Of a DNA stretch of 64,000 bases, positions 13,313-25,780 are shown in pieces (the first letter of the stretch is position 1; the number at the start of each line of letters is the position of its first letter). Origin of the DNA: Gnetum montanum (lineage: Eukaryota; Streptophyta; Gnetopsida; Gnetales; Gnetaceae); assembly GCA_015680685.1 (NCBI GenBank), contig MNCI01038288.1, positions 119,899-183,898 on the forward strand. Reading direction: 5' to 3'. The translations under genes were made by a program, and so were the position numbers. A model generated the notes under the pieces. That model was not told the DNA's origin. It saw only the letters and a program-made list of their open reading frames with translations, and ran no database searches.

Positions 13313-14947
13313 TGCCTAGTTCAAAGTTTTAGCATACAGGGATCCAAATTTCATGTCAAAAAGTGCAAATTTTCTCAGTCACACTATGGTCATGCTAAGG
13401 TCACATTGGCAGCATGAGTACAGCGTGACCTACTCTGATAGCCAAAAAACTAAGTCATAATCATTAGATTTCCAAGGTGTAAGCCATCCTCAAGATCCAC
13501 TAATGTCCACTCCAAGCTTCAACATTTGGAAATTCAAATTTGGAGATAAATTGTTCACATTTTTACACTCACACTGTCATTCACACTAAGGTCACGTTGC
13601 CAATGTGAGTGCAACATGAGCAACTTTTAGAGCTCAAAACTAAGTCAAAATGATTTGATCTCCAAAGGGAAAATTCATCCTTAGGGCTCATTTGTTGACA
13701 ACTTTGGATTTCAGCCTCCAAAATTGAAAATTTCATGTCCAAAAATTACAGTTTTGCAGCTCACATTGTGGTCACGCTGCACTCACATTGGTAGTGTGAG
13801 TCCAGCATGAGCTACCCAAAAGTTATTTAAAACAAGTTACATCAAGCTCAACCTTTGAATTATAGACCATTCTCAAGGTCAATCACAATCAGGAAATCAT
13901 TACACTTCAAGAATTAGGTTTCAAAAATCAAAATTTGATGAAAAATTCATCATTCTAGCTCACTCACGTTGAGGTCACGTAGAAGACATGCTAGTAGCAT
14001 CAGTGCAGCATGTGCACATTGGGACAAATTCAACTCATGCTGGAAGTTCTTGTTAAGCAAAGACACCTCAAATAGCCACAAAACCACTCAAATTGACATC
14101 CTGTAGCAATCAATTTAGAGATCCAAAAGTTTCATGTAAGCCAAAGTCAATTTCTCTTGTTATACATTATCATTTCATTGTAAATTTTCATTTGTGAGCT
14201 TGTTAGGGCCTTACGCTCTGAATTGTATGTGCTTCCATGAGCGTAAGCTAGCTTGACTAAGTTAACACACATTGTAAGATACAATGCACCTGGTCAAGAA
14301 TGTAGCTTGCCTACACACTTCCAATGCACATACAACTATCCATCGGACACGTGTAACATGATCCATTTTCCTCTCCCCCCTCAGTTGTTGATTCCATCAA
14401 ACCCTATAAATATCCTATCAATTGACATAAACATGGTTGGAAATTTGGAAGATTGATAGCTTATGAAACTCAGACCAGTAGTCCTTGGGTGCTCAAGCAC
14501 CCTTGACTCCTAGCATACAAGCACTTTTGAAACACATCATATCATCCTGAAGCTTGCCACTTGACCTGTCATATACATGTGCAGCTACACTTTGACTAGT
14601 GCACATCTTTTCTAAGAAATACAATACAGTTCATTTTACCAGCCATTATTTTGTTTACTCTATTTTACATTACGTTTTATTGCAATACTGTTCTACGTAT
14701 GATCTATTTGAATTTTGTATGCCACTGTTTACATTTCAAACATCAATTACGATCATCCTAGTGCAAGTAGTAGTTTACACTCAGGGAAGTCCTTGGTTGA
14801 TTTGTGTGCAAACCATCCAAGGCACTCTACCTTTGTTTTCTTTTCCAACTTGCCCTTGGGCAAAGATAGGATCAGCTATGTTGGCCCGACGATCGTTCAG
14901 TGTTTGTTTCCCCTTCCAGCCTTACACCGACGATTTAGGTCAGTACA
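13098..14947 (+). mobile_element. LTR Y, copy 1 (1,850 bp), with 5-bp target duplication
   Basis: It begins TGAAACACC, ends CAGTACA, and is flanked by GCTAC on both sides (13,093-13,097 and 14,948-14,952). The matching empty site is in the X copy at 58,221-58,225 (GCCAC followed by ACCATCC). The upstream part carries five units of about 190 bp whose cores (near 13,183, 13,378, 13,565, 13,757 and 13,958) are inverted phrases of TCACGCTG / CAGCRTGAG type. A TATA-like box follows at 14,405, as expected for U3 then R-U5 on the plus strand. X continues directly after it instead of a primer-binding site, so here it behaves as a solo LTR. Confidence 0.85.
14405..14412 (+). promoter_or_regulatory. 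TATA-like box of LTR Y, copy 1
   Basis: TATAAATA follows a pyrimidine-rich stretch (CCTCTCCCCCCTC). It lies downstream of the U3-like tandem repeats and about 535 bases from the LTR end. The same box is present in copy 2 at 32,760-32,767. It was probably the retrotransposon promoter; no activity can be inferred. Confidence 0.55.
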
Positions 14948-16528
14948 GCTACATCATCCATGCTAGCTTTGTTCTTCCATGCTAAGCCTTCTACCATCCT
15001 TGTTAGAGTGCATGGTCAATGTTAAAGTCAATGGAGTGTTGAAATCTAGTCCATGTTTCTTCTACCCTAGTGGGAAGGTGTATCGACAGAGGGAGGATGA
15101 AACATAATGCTGTGTGGGAAGGTTAACCCACCATTCACACTAAGCATGATGATTGCCACATCCTCCATGCTAGGAGTAGGTGGGCTATACCTCTCCATGC
15201 TAGGGTTAGGTGAGATCTACCTCTCTATGCTAGGGGTAGGTGAACCACAACTCCTGTACATGCATTTCCAACGTAGGAACTACTATAACCCCACCCCCAA
15301 AAAAAGCCAATAAAATTGCCATTTTGGCATTCCAAAAGGCATTTTTGATCCTCCCAATTCCAAATATAAACATTACATGACTTTTTCCAATTGGAAGATG
15401 AGGCTTTGACTACTTATGAGGTATTTTAGCCCCAAAAGTATGAGATATGTGGAATTTCCCCTCATGGATTGCAATCTTCACATTTACAATGAAGTTTGTC
15501 TCACGTTTCATGGGGTGAAGGCTACATGATGAAAAATGATTACAACATGTAAAGTTTGGTGTTGTTTCAATAGGCATTAACCAAGAATATAAAACACCAC
15601 TATAGGTCCACCACCAAAATTTCCTTTTTGCTTTTGATCTAATCATGTCAAACCATTCTAAAGAGTGTTCATGATGATGGAGTAAAGTTAAGATGGGGAG
15701 ATGGCCTTGATGTCATAAGAAAATTATCATGAAGGCTAATGATGCAATCCAAGTATTGATAGCATGGATATAATGTGCCATTGATGTGTAGATTAAGTAA
15801 CTTATGCTATGCACTTTGTGTTTAGATGTGTTATCCACTCAAAAATGCATTTGAGGAACTAACAGTTCACACCAAAGTTCTTTAGCCATTAGGCCCCTTC
15901 CTTATGTTTAGAGTGATTAGTCTTTACTGGCCATTTCACTTAACAATTTTCCATCCCCACTTTTCTTTTGGGGTGAAACATTCATTTTTTCCCAAGGCTT
16001 GGTTTCATTTAGTTTTTTCATTTCATGACTTGTGTTACACTTAATGGACTTGGAGCTTTCCCATTAAATGAGATGTCTTATGTCTAATGCAATTAATGAT
16101 TTTCCACTAAATGCGATGTGTTACATCCAAGTGGGCTTGGAGATGGAGTGCAATGAAAGGGTGTCACATGGTCATAAATGCATGAATGTTAGACATTGGT
16201 CAACATTATTACTCAAGGTATGGAATGCCAGAATTAGGTTATGGGACTAGGCTCAAGGAGTGGTGCTAGATGGAGGACAATGGTACAAGCACTCTTCATA
16301 CAATAGGAAAAACTCACCAAATCTTGCATATTGAGGCCATGTGGTGGCTTGCTGCTACAATGGGTTGTACCTTTGTAATGGCTCCAAGCTTCATCCTACA
16401 AGCACAACTCTAAGAGTACAAGAAAACTAACTAAATAGAACATGTTATAGTATTATGATTTGTATAGGCCACATAGCATAATGAGATGACAAATAAAGCC
16501 AAGGTTACCCAGGACACCAAAGTTGCCA

Positions 16529-19500
16529 TAACTATTATTGAACAGATAAACCCCCAAGGCCCTACACACCAGTCACTTAGGCTAGAGGCAAAGACTGTAC
16601 CTATGCAACTCTTACACCCAAATAGTATAACTTCATCTATGTTAAGATCCAAGCCAAACTGCCTATTGATCATGTAGAGAGGAAAGTGAAGTGAGACTAT
16701 GAACTTATTTACAAAGAAGGTCATGAGTTTATCCCCTCAACATTTGATATAATCCCTCTTTTTGAACACCATCATAGACTCATATCCCAACTACTCATGG
16801 CAAGAAGTCAAGCCTTACAGCCACCTCCAATAGAGCCTCAAGGTGAAGATGAGAAAGATGACTTTGCAACCCAATCTGAACATGGGGATTTGTACCATAC
16901 CGTCAGTCCCCATGCCCATACACACCCATTGTTCCAACCATTCCTAGAAGAGACTACACTTCCACCACTAGCTTCTCTACAGGAAGTATCCACCTCCATT
17001 CCCATCTTCTCCAAGCTCAACATTCAATCTGACACATCCACTTTCATCATACCTCTCCAAATACAATCCCAACAATTTCCTCCCCAAACTAATGCAGGAT
17101 CGAACTTTTGACCTCAAGTAATTGGGATGCCATTAGTTATACCAGCTTTTACATCCACAGATTACATACCTCAAGTACAAGTCCACGGAGCACCATTGAT
17201 TACTTCAACCCAACATGTTCAGGGTGTCTCTTCACAACTTGTCGCTGGGTAGTGGGTTCCACTAGCTATTCAAGAAAACCTATCTACTCACTATAGCATA
17301 CCACACCCTATAGTCTCAGCCCTGAATGTTGTCCCACCACAACAAATGATAGTCCAACAATCTTTCTTTCCATAAACAATGCAACAATCGAATCATTATC
17401 AACCACCACCAACTCAAACCACTAGTCTCCCTATGGCTCAAGAGTGGGCAGACACAAAAGAAATGATGCACTCATTAGTAGAAGAATTAAAAAGCCTCAA
17501 ACCTATAAACACTAAGGAAGTCAAGGTACTGGACTTCTATCAAGATGATCCAATCAACCCCTCAATTCCACTATTAACCTTGCCAAAAGGAGTCTCATTA
17601 CCCTAGCTAACCAAGTACAATGAAGAGGTAGATCCAAACGCTCACCTAGTAACATTCTGAATAGAATGTCTATTTCTTCAGGCATGGCCTCATGTAATTC
17701 TATGTGTGTTTTCTATGTACTTAATAGGAAAAACATTAGACTATTACTGAGCTTTACCTCATAGCTCCATATCTTCTCTAGAGGACTTGTTGCACCAATT
17801 CGTCACCCGTTTAAAATACAATCTAAAGCCTAAAGCCATGTTGGATAGCTTGATTTAGATTAAATAAGCACCATTAGAGCCAACACAGAAATTTATCCAA
17901 AGGTGGAGTGTAGCCTTGAATGAAAATTCATGAGCCCATCCTTGAAACATATCTACTTACCATCCTTAAGGTGGTTGTGAATGACTTTATTAAATAGAAA
18001 CTTTATTATTTGAAAGCTCATACCTTGAGCCAAGCATTTGTGCAAAATAAAGGATATAGAAGAGGTGGCATAAACAAGCAATGACCTAGCCTACTCAAAA
18101 TTTAAGAGCCAACATACGAGGAAAGATAAATCTAAAACAGTGGTAGTAGTAGTGGCTGAGATAGCCCAACCCAACCATCCAAAAGGGAAAACAACATGCT
18201 ATCCCAAATAGCTATGAAAGAAACACACCCGTGCCTACACTTGAAACTTCCTCAAATAGAAACACCAACATGGGTCATGCCTATAACTTTGAAAGAAAAG
18301 ACCCTACTCAATATACACCCTTGCCTATGAATCTTTCACAATTTCTTGATCAACTTCTAAAAGCTAAGAAAATCAAACATAAGCAAATGTCTCCCGTAGC
18401 GTCTCAAAAACATGACCAATTATGTGAGTAGGCCAAGAACCCAGCCTTAGCAACAGATAATGAACACCCCATTCCAAGAGGCTTTAGATTGGATAGGTTT
18501 TGTGAATATCACTAGAAGTGTGGTCATGGGACGAATTACTGTTTCATCTTGAAACAAGATATACAATGCATGATTGATAGGGGTGAAGTAGTATTTGATG
18601 AGGAAAACCTAGTAAGACCCCGAAACCAACCCATGGGAATCTACAAGGATCCTCTTAATACCAATGGTGCACCATATTTGATTAATACTATCCATGTTGA
18701 GAACATACAGGACATCCCGTGAAAACCTTTTGTAATTTGCAGGCCTTCAGAAATCACACCAACCCCAAAATCTCCTCAAAATCCTTTTATCATATGAACA
18801 TCTCCTACACCACAAAAACCATTCGTCATCTACGTACCTCCTTCCATTGCAGCAACAACCACACCATCTGAAAATTGACCCATTCCCTTTGTGATCTAGA
18901 TGCCAAAACACCATGACCCACAACCCACCTCCATTCCCTGATGACCTTTGCGAGAACATCTTGCTGATAGACTAACAAGAGAGTGCCTGGAAAGAGAAAA
19001 CCATGAGCACAAATTAGAACCACCAAAACCCACACTGCTAAATGCTATTCTTATGGGTCTTTTCATTAATGATCCTAGTACAAGTCATCAAAATGAGGAT
19101 AATTTCATGGGTTGTGTCTCGAGCCTAGCATCCTCAATTACCAATGCAAAAATTCCTCAACGAGAAATAAGAATGCTATGTCAAATGGACCAAATATCCA
19201 TAGACAAGGGTGCCCCAAATGGTAAGGACCTAGCAAGCATGTTGACCTAGGTCACACAAGCCTTAAAACAAAAGAATACTTCTATAAGTTTGTATGACCT
19301 AATAATGACTTCACCAGTACATCGAGAAGCTCTCGTACGGATGCTGACTTTGATCCCTGTTAGTAAGGACCTTCCTATAGATGAACCATCCATTTATGCA
19401 GTATTGTCCCCACACCCTCAGGAATCAAAGACTACATCCCAAGAGTTTCGTGCTAAGGAAATTAAGCTAGATGAGAAAATAGGAGAATTCACCACAATCC

Positions 19501-20165
19501 CGATGTCCATAATGATATAGGTCAATCATTTCAAGATACGTAGGGTGCTTGTCAACAAAGGTGTAGTGAAAAACGTAATACCTTTTCCCATCATTGAAAA
19601 ATTGGGACTTATTGAAAAAATACAACCCATAACAACTTCTTTCCTAAAATCCTTCAGTGGTTCTTGTGTTGGGGTGAAAGGTATGGTTACCTTAAATTTC
19701 ATAGTTGGGGACCAATTCCCCACATTAGCTAAATTTGTGGTGGTTGATGAAATGCCAATATTAAACCTAATTCTAGGATGTCCCTAGCTAGCTCAACTTA
19801 GATCCATATCCTCACCAATCCATTAGGAGATTCACCTACCTTACGAGGGTGGTGAAATCATCATACATGGGGATACAATAGTATTGCTCACTTCCTCACA
19901 TCCAGAAGTGGATCAAGAGTCAGAAATTGAGTTCATTGAGCCTAATCAAGAAACTATGAGCATAAATCGAGACATGAACCCAACATTAACTCATGATCTT
20001 ACTAAAACTGAGGAAGCACCAGATAACACAAACATAGGAGCCATTCCCACTGATGTCTCCTACTTGGAATTACCCTTTGACATCACCAGCGAAGGGGAAG
20101 GTGAGTCTAAGATCATACCTACATGCCCAACCCCACATGTTAAGCTAGAAAAGGTTAAGAGGTAA
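16529..20165 (+). pseudogene. gag-protease of Tat/Ogre-like element 1
   Basis: Gag (capsid and nucleocapsid-like) and aspartic protease of element 1, in one frame from about 16,700 with a dozen or more stops, mostly TAG or TAA for Gln. The gag core (near 17,640-17,930) has the plant retrotransposon-gag phrase SSISSLEDLLHQF and FIQRW. A zinc-finger-like motif follows near 18,500 (FCEYH...CGHGTNYC, with LKQDIQ..ID after it), typical of Tat-lineage Gag. The protease region (19,520-19,850) has VIPF, FVVVDEMPILNLILG and a downstream HGDT. Its catalytic Asp is Asn (VNKG, codon at 19,554-19,556). The N-terminal part is homologous to the gag at 56.7 kb on the minus strand. The protein is non-functional. 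Confidence 0.9.
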
Positions 20166-20189
20166 GTCAATAACTAGAATGAATCACTA

Positions 20190-20470
20190 GATTTTCGAAA
20201 TGACATTAAACAACCAATTGTCCAGTACAACATTAAATTGCTAGCAAACGTCCGCAATGACGTTAAACTAGCCACAGTCAGAAGTGGATGGTTCCTTTTA
20301 AAAGCTTTCTAAAACTATTATTTCTTTTGGTCCACTATGGCATAAAACTGGTAATCTTTCTTTCTCTAAGAACAGATGCAACAATCCACCATGACTTTAA
20401 ACTAATGTGCATAGCCCGAAACGGCTTTAAACTAGGATTCAATACGTCGCAAGTTTACAAACATTTACTA
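20190..20470 (+). repeat. boundary motif block after gag-pro, element 1
   Basis: Five or more degenerate copies of a phrase around CATGACNTTAAACTAG (for example near 20,200, 20,258, 20,338, 20,388 and 20,423). The same phrase is repeated after pol at 30,060-30,430. From 20,490 to 21,058 I see only non-coding sequence, the 3' flank of the antisense gene. Confidence 0.7.
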
Positions 20471-21058
20471 CGTTACGTCAAATCTTAGTTTAAATGATAC
20501 AAGTTACAATTTTGACCTATGCCTTCTCGTTATTTTCTTCTTCTTTTACAACTGTTGATTTACGTTTTGTTCCCCCATTCTGCATTTGGCTACATGCATA
20601 TGTTCACGATAATACTTGAAAAGGCAAATAGAAAGAGTAAACATATAAAATAAAAAAATGATACATCAATATGGTAGTAAGATTCCAACATGTTATGCCA
20701 CAACTAGGTCCATGTTATTACATTTTTCAACCATATGTTTCCATCAAACATTCAAAAATCCAAAACATTTAATAGCTAAAGTCTAATTAATAATAAACTC
20801 GTGGAGGGGGCTGGTCCCTAAGATCCTCTTCATCATCTACTCTCACTCCACTAGGGCTAGCTCCATCATTAGCATGTCCCTATAACAGGGTAGAAAATAG
20901 AAAACAAAAAAAAAATAGGTAAGAGTAGTAGAGCAAATTGTAAATGCAAAACTAAGAAAAATAGTAACACTAACAATGAAAACAATAAAACCATACAAAA
21001 ATAAATGCTACAATAAAACAATCACAAGTGAGGAGGGCCCTAAGTTGGCCTCCAAATG

Positions 21059-24000
21059 TCATAAAATCCCCTCATTGGGCACATTTTCCCAATCCTCATC
21101 CAGGCCAAGATCAACACCAACCAAAGTTTTACCCTTGTCTGCCAAAGTCCAGGTAGGATGCTCAAGAGAGAACATGCCTGTTGAAGCCTCCTTGGAGGTA
21201 GTAGCAATGGTTTTCTCTAGAGATCCCTCCACCTCAGTGCACTCGGTGAACCTGTCATAAGTAGGATGCAAGCCTAAACCATCGATGAATATCTCCATCC
21301 AATGGTGTTCAACTGGCTCCTCCTTCAACCATTTCTTATATTGATGCTTGTGGTCCTTTTGGTATTGGCCCCATTTCTGTACTTTTGCAGCAAAGGACTT
21401 CCAATCATGACACTTCCTATTCAGCAAGTCCATATATGCTCTTTATTTTGCTAAGTCCCATGTAGCCTACACTTTACTATTTAAAACCATCTAGTAACGT
21501 GCATAGGTGATTTCAGATGTGCGTCAAGTGCTATCACCAGATAGCCTAGCAACAGCAAGATCATAACAGGATTGGAGATCCCTTTTCTCCTCTCTCTCTC
21601 CTTTGCTAGTGCTTCTTTCAATGAATGCACCTCATCCCACAGATACTCAACTGAACACCTACAAGTCCAAAGTGAATTGGTGTTCTGTACGACGTAACTA
21701 GAATCTACATTGTACACATTCATAAGGACTTACTTAATATTCCTTGGCAAGTTAGGGAGAGCATCAATATGAGTAGCTTCAGAAGGATCCCACTAGAGCT
21801 TAGCACCTACAGGTATAAGTACCACACATATGAATCAGCTATAATCAATAATGAATGCAAAGAAACACAATAAACCCAGACGCTTAGCATAATACATAAT
21901 ACACATATACCTAGTTCTGGATGAGTTTCTTGTAGGCAAGTGACCACATCATTAACGATGCCTTGAACAAAGTCCATTTTACTAGGCATCTCAGGCCATG
22001 GTCTTAGCTACTCGATTGGTGTGGAACAAGTAGGGAAAGTCATCTCAATCGGAATCTATGATCCTAACACCTCCACCCGAGATGTATGTGCTTCAGAAAT
22101 CTCAGCGTCTACCTCTGATGCTAGAGATAATAAAGATAATCAAGCACAACACATGAAAATTAAAGGATACAAAAACATGATTTATGCTAAAAGGAAGATA
22201 CCAAAAAGCCCTTTTTTGTTTAGCTTGGGCAGATCACCAAGCTGCAAAGATCCATTGAAGAAGCCATCAAAAACACCTCTTTCATCACTGGAATGCCTGA
22301 GTGCATCCAAAGCCTCCACAAGATTCATCCCCATGATGTTCATCACATCTTCCTCTTGCAAGGTGAGGTATTTCCCAATCATGTCTTCTCTTTCCTTTAC
22401 CACTTCCTCTGGCCCTATGACAACCACTTCAAGATCAACCATTGGGATCAAAGCCTATCTCTCTCTCTTAGGACCTTCCTCTGATAAATCCAGAGTCTTA
22501 GAGTTAGTATAACATAGTATATATAATGTATAAGCCAAAAGCAACAAACAACAAAAAGAGATAATAATAATAAATATATAATAATAAAAATTCTTACCCT
22601 CCACTGGTAGTACAAATTGAATCTTCTTTGCTTTTGATGGTATCACATCTAGGGTAGGCTTCCTTAGGCATTCATTCCTCTTCACCTTTATCTTTGACTT
22701 CCCAATAGTCTCACTAATCAAACGTTCAGCCTTTTTAACAGATGTGCATAGCCTAGGTGGTTCCAATCCCAAGCTATCGTGGGAATGATGGGAACGACTA
22801 GCTGCACCTCTAGTAGTAGCTGATACTGATTTCTCAATGTCTTCCGGTAGGTCCTGGGATCTAGTGGTGCTAAACAAAAGGCAAATCCAAAGGTGGGACA
22901 GTTGTGAACGATCCCTCAAAATATAGCGGTTATCATCATAAACTACTAGGAACTCAACAAACCTACGTAGATACCCCGCAAAGAAAGCAAATGTAAAATG
23001 GGATTTAGCATGGATGTTTGAACATAATCTAATGATCTCCCCATGAAAACCATATTGAAGAAACTATGCCCAGTTGTAGCACATCTCTAAAACTGCATCC
23101 ATGACACACATGGACTCGATCCTAAGGTTTCTTCCTTAAGAAAGAGATTTGGGGAATGCCCGTGGTTAGAAGAAAGGATACAAAAAGTTCATGTCCATTG
23201 ATCGGGTATCATCCTACATGGCAAAGCCCTTAGGAACCTGAGACGCATCTAACCTCTACTCAAGATTTCTTATGACCTAGCCTTCTTTAGTTTCCCTATT
23301 TATAATCCCCTTGGCACCATCCATGGGCATGTCAAAAAGATCAGAAAGGAATTCAGTGGTTAGATGGAAAGATACCTTGACTACTCCAACCCATGTGCTA
23401 AAATGGGAAGCATCATCAATGAAAGAATCAACAATGGTGACCATCTCAATAGCTGGAATGCTAAGAGTCAAAGCTGTGAAAAAGTCCATCAGAACTACCC
23501 GAGTAATGCAGTTGATGATCAAATCAGAAGCTTTCTTCTACAACCATTTTTTTGATTGCTCTACCTCCCCATATTTCATAAAAAGGGTGGCCTTAGTGCA
23601 CCCTGTTATAACAGTAACATCTCCGCACGGGGGGGGGGGNTCTACCAATGATTTTTTTGGGAGGAATGGCCGCTATAAAGAGAAAACATAGAGAAAAGAG
23701 TTAAAAACATAGTACATGATAATACAACAAAAAAGAAAATTTAGTCTAGAGTGTGGTCATTTACTATCAGTAAGTGGTGTAGGTGGGGTATATGCAGGGT
23801 CAATTCTTTGAGGTAAAATTGGCCCATTAGAAGAGCAATCCTCATGTAACCAACCACAAACATGGCAGCACTCAAAGGCTTTTGAAAATAGCCTATGATA
23901 GTCAACAATAGCCACATTTTTCTGGGCTAGTACTGTGGCACAAAGAATGGGGCCCACCATGAATGTCTCTAGTATTGTACATGCTAAGGCAAGCCCACCA

Positions 24001-24573
24001 TTATCATCATGCATCCCATGTTCATCAAAGAGGGGCTTGCATAGAAAACAAGATTTACATTTAGATGATGACATAAAATTTAAAGAGGAATCAAAAAGAA
24101 AAGTAACGTGTAAAGGAGCATACTTGTCCACCATATATATTGTCCTAGGTGGATTCTAGAATAGAGTATGAACACTAAAGGCTAAGAAAAGTGTGTTGCT
24201 ACTATTGTAATGAGCACAAGTAGGAAGCTCCCACACACGAATCAAGGGATGAGTAGATCTAGGACCCTCAGTAGGGCCTCCCCCAACCTTAAAAAGTCCC
24301 TCGTGAATATTAGTGAGAAAGGTAAGCATGCCTTGTGTAGACTCGGGTAGCATAGTCTCGATGATATCACGAGCCAACTGTTCACTTAGGTGAGACCATA
24401 TAACCACACTAAAATTTTGCAATATGAATGAGAAAAATGAAATGACACCATGGTAGAACCATACCACATGGGACCCGATGCACATATCATAGGGATGTGT
24501 GTCTAGTCCAAAGGGTCCAAACCAAGCAAGTACACCAACAAGCTCAACCATGAGAAGAGAAGATTTAGGTCCC
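21059..24573 (-). pseudogene. antisense multi-exon gene of Tat-like element 1
   Basis: Read on the minus strand this is a decayed spliced gene lying between protease and RT and antisense to them. Exons: 24,573-23,765, 23,672-22,598, 22,480-22,202, 22,120-21,911 and 21,806-21,059. The four introns between them (92, 117, 81 and 104 bp) all begin GT and end AG, and all are phase 1. The reading continues in frame across the last three junctions; the first needs a small shift at the poly-G/N site. Total coding is about 1,040 codons. Exon 2 has VSFHLTTEFLSDLFDMP, a pattern like plant mobile-domain or plant transposon proteins. Exon 5 is charged and coiled-coil-like (WKSFAAKVQKWGQYQ) with an acidic C-terminus. 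There are in-frame TAG/TGA decay stops and one frameshift in exon 5 at a GAGA run. An AG acceptor at 24,574 suggests an earlier exon. The molecular function is unknown. Confidence 0.72.
23640..23640. other. ambiguous base next to a G-run
   Basis: A single N follows ten G residues inside exon 2 of the antisense gene. The uncertain homopolymer length probably explains the one-base frame break just there. Confidence 0.9.
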
Positions 24574-24879
24574 CTACATATAGCCAAAACATTAGATAAG
24601 TGAAGAATCTAAGTGCTAACAATAAGGAAAAATCACATAAATCAAAAATCACATAAACAAATACTTTGAATGCACAGCTTCACCCCATGAGAAAAGGGCA
24701 CCAACATCTATTTAGTGTATCTAACACTCAGTGGGATACATTGAAATACATTTCATAGTAAATCTACACACAAGTCCAGAACATGAACACCCACTAAAGA
24801 AAAGTTTAAATCATCAGCCTTAGGAAAATAATAAACGATATAAACATAAAAATTAGCAAATAAAAAACATCTTGGCAAG

Positions 24880-25780
24880 CACTTTACATTTTCGTGTCTC
24901 AGCGAGAAGAACCTGGCAACTCACACTACAGCTTCCCAAGGGACAACTCACACTGGGACAAAATCATGCTGAGGCTTGTTGCCAAATGACTCATGCTGGA
25001 AGGGCTCACACTGGGGATTGTTTCAACAAAATTACACTACTTTCCTCCCCCAACACTCACGCTAGGTTCTCTACATTCCAGCTCATGCTGGGAACTAGCA
25101 ACTCACGCTACAGGGGATCAAGACAAGTCCCTAGAACCCATGATGCCTATCTCCTGAAAAACCCTTATCTTGTGCTCACGTTTCCCAAGAATGCTAATGG
25201 TCACACTACACAAAATAAAGGAAATTGATTCCACCTAGAAACCTAGCAATAATGCTGGAAACCTCCCCAATAACCTGGAAATCACACTACCAACAAAAAA
25301 AGACATAGAAGAATAGGCTTTCTGTCTAACATAGCTCATGTTGCCAAGAAGAATAGGCCTTCCTTCCAATGCAATCCTTCTTGGCCCACACTCACTTTGG
25401 CCCTTTCATTTCCCACACTCACGCTAGCCATTTCCTAGCCTAAAGCCCAAGAAGGCTGAGAAACCCTACAACCCAGGATGCTCGAAAAAACTAAAAAACC
25501 TTATGGCCTAAGAAGCCCCAAAAGCCTTGGAACCTGCAACTCACACTGCCCTTGAACCATTGCCCTATGTTCGCATTGCCCAAGACCTAGTGATCATGTT
25601 GAAAATCCCCTAGGGCAACTCACGGTGTTAGAAAAACTAAAACCTTCCCCCTATAACTCCACTCACGCTTCCAATCACATCCAGAATCACTCACGGTCAC
25701 ACCAAACGCCACAAAAATCAAGAACAATGAGCCAAAACAACCCAAAATCATAGCCATAAAAATTCTATCCTAGGTGACGC
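24880..25780. repeat. dense CTCACRCTG short-motif array
   Basis: More than twenty copies of a CTCAYRCTG-type phrase at irregular spacing of 15-60 bp (for example CAACTCACACTGGG, GACTCATGCTGG, CACTCACGCTAGG, CAACTCACGCTAC). It lies just upstream of the antisense gene. The same phrase forms the cores of the 190-bp units in LTR Y. The array thins out after 25,800, with two or three more copies near 25,975-26,030. From 26,040 to 26,486 there is AT-rich non-coding sequence and one boundary motif near 26,422-26,455 (ATGGCCTAAAACTACCATGA). Confidence 0.75.

Larger units (their letters stand above)
11746..16528 (+). repeat. repeat X, copy 2, interrupted by LTR Y
   Basis: The left part of X is 11,746-13,097 and the right part 14,948-16,528, with the Y LTR between them. 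The left edge reads TGTTACAATTGG and the right edge ends in TTGCCA, so X read on either strand begins with TG and ends with CA, as LTRs do. The right part aligns with 33,302-34,915 nearly base for base, and both stop at the same point (16,528 and 34,915). The next base on the right begins gag of element 1, with no evident primer-binding site. No coding capacity is seen. Confidence 0.8.

Noticed and set aside
14599-14985. Overlapping plus-strand open stretches of 128 and 83 codons, repeated near 33,035-33,339
   Set aside because: Both lie in the R-U5-like part of LTR Y. They recur because the LTR is duplicated, and the reading is not conserved as protein between copies.
16431-16724. 97-codon minus-strand open stretch at the X/gag junction
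   Set aside because: It crosses the X-gag breakpoint and opposes the well-supported gag frame, so it is a chance shadow.
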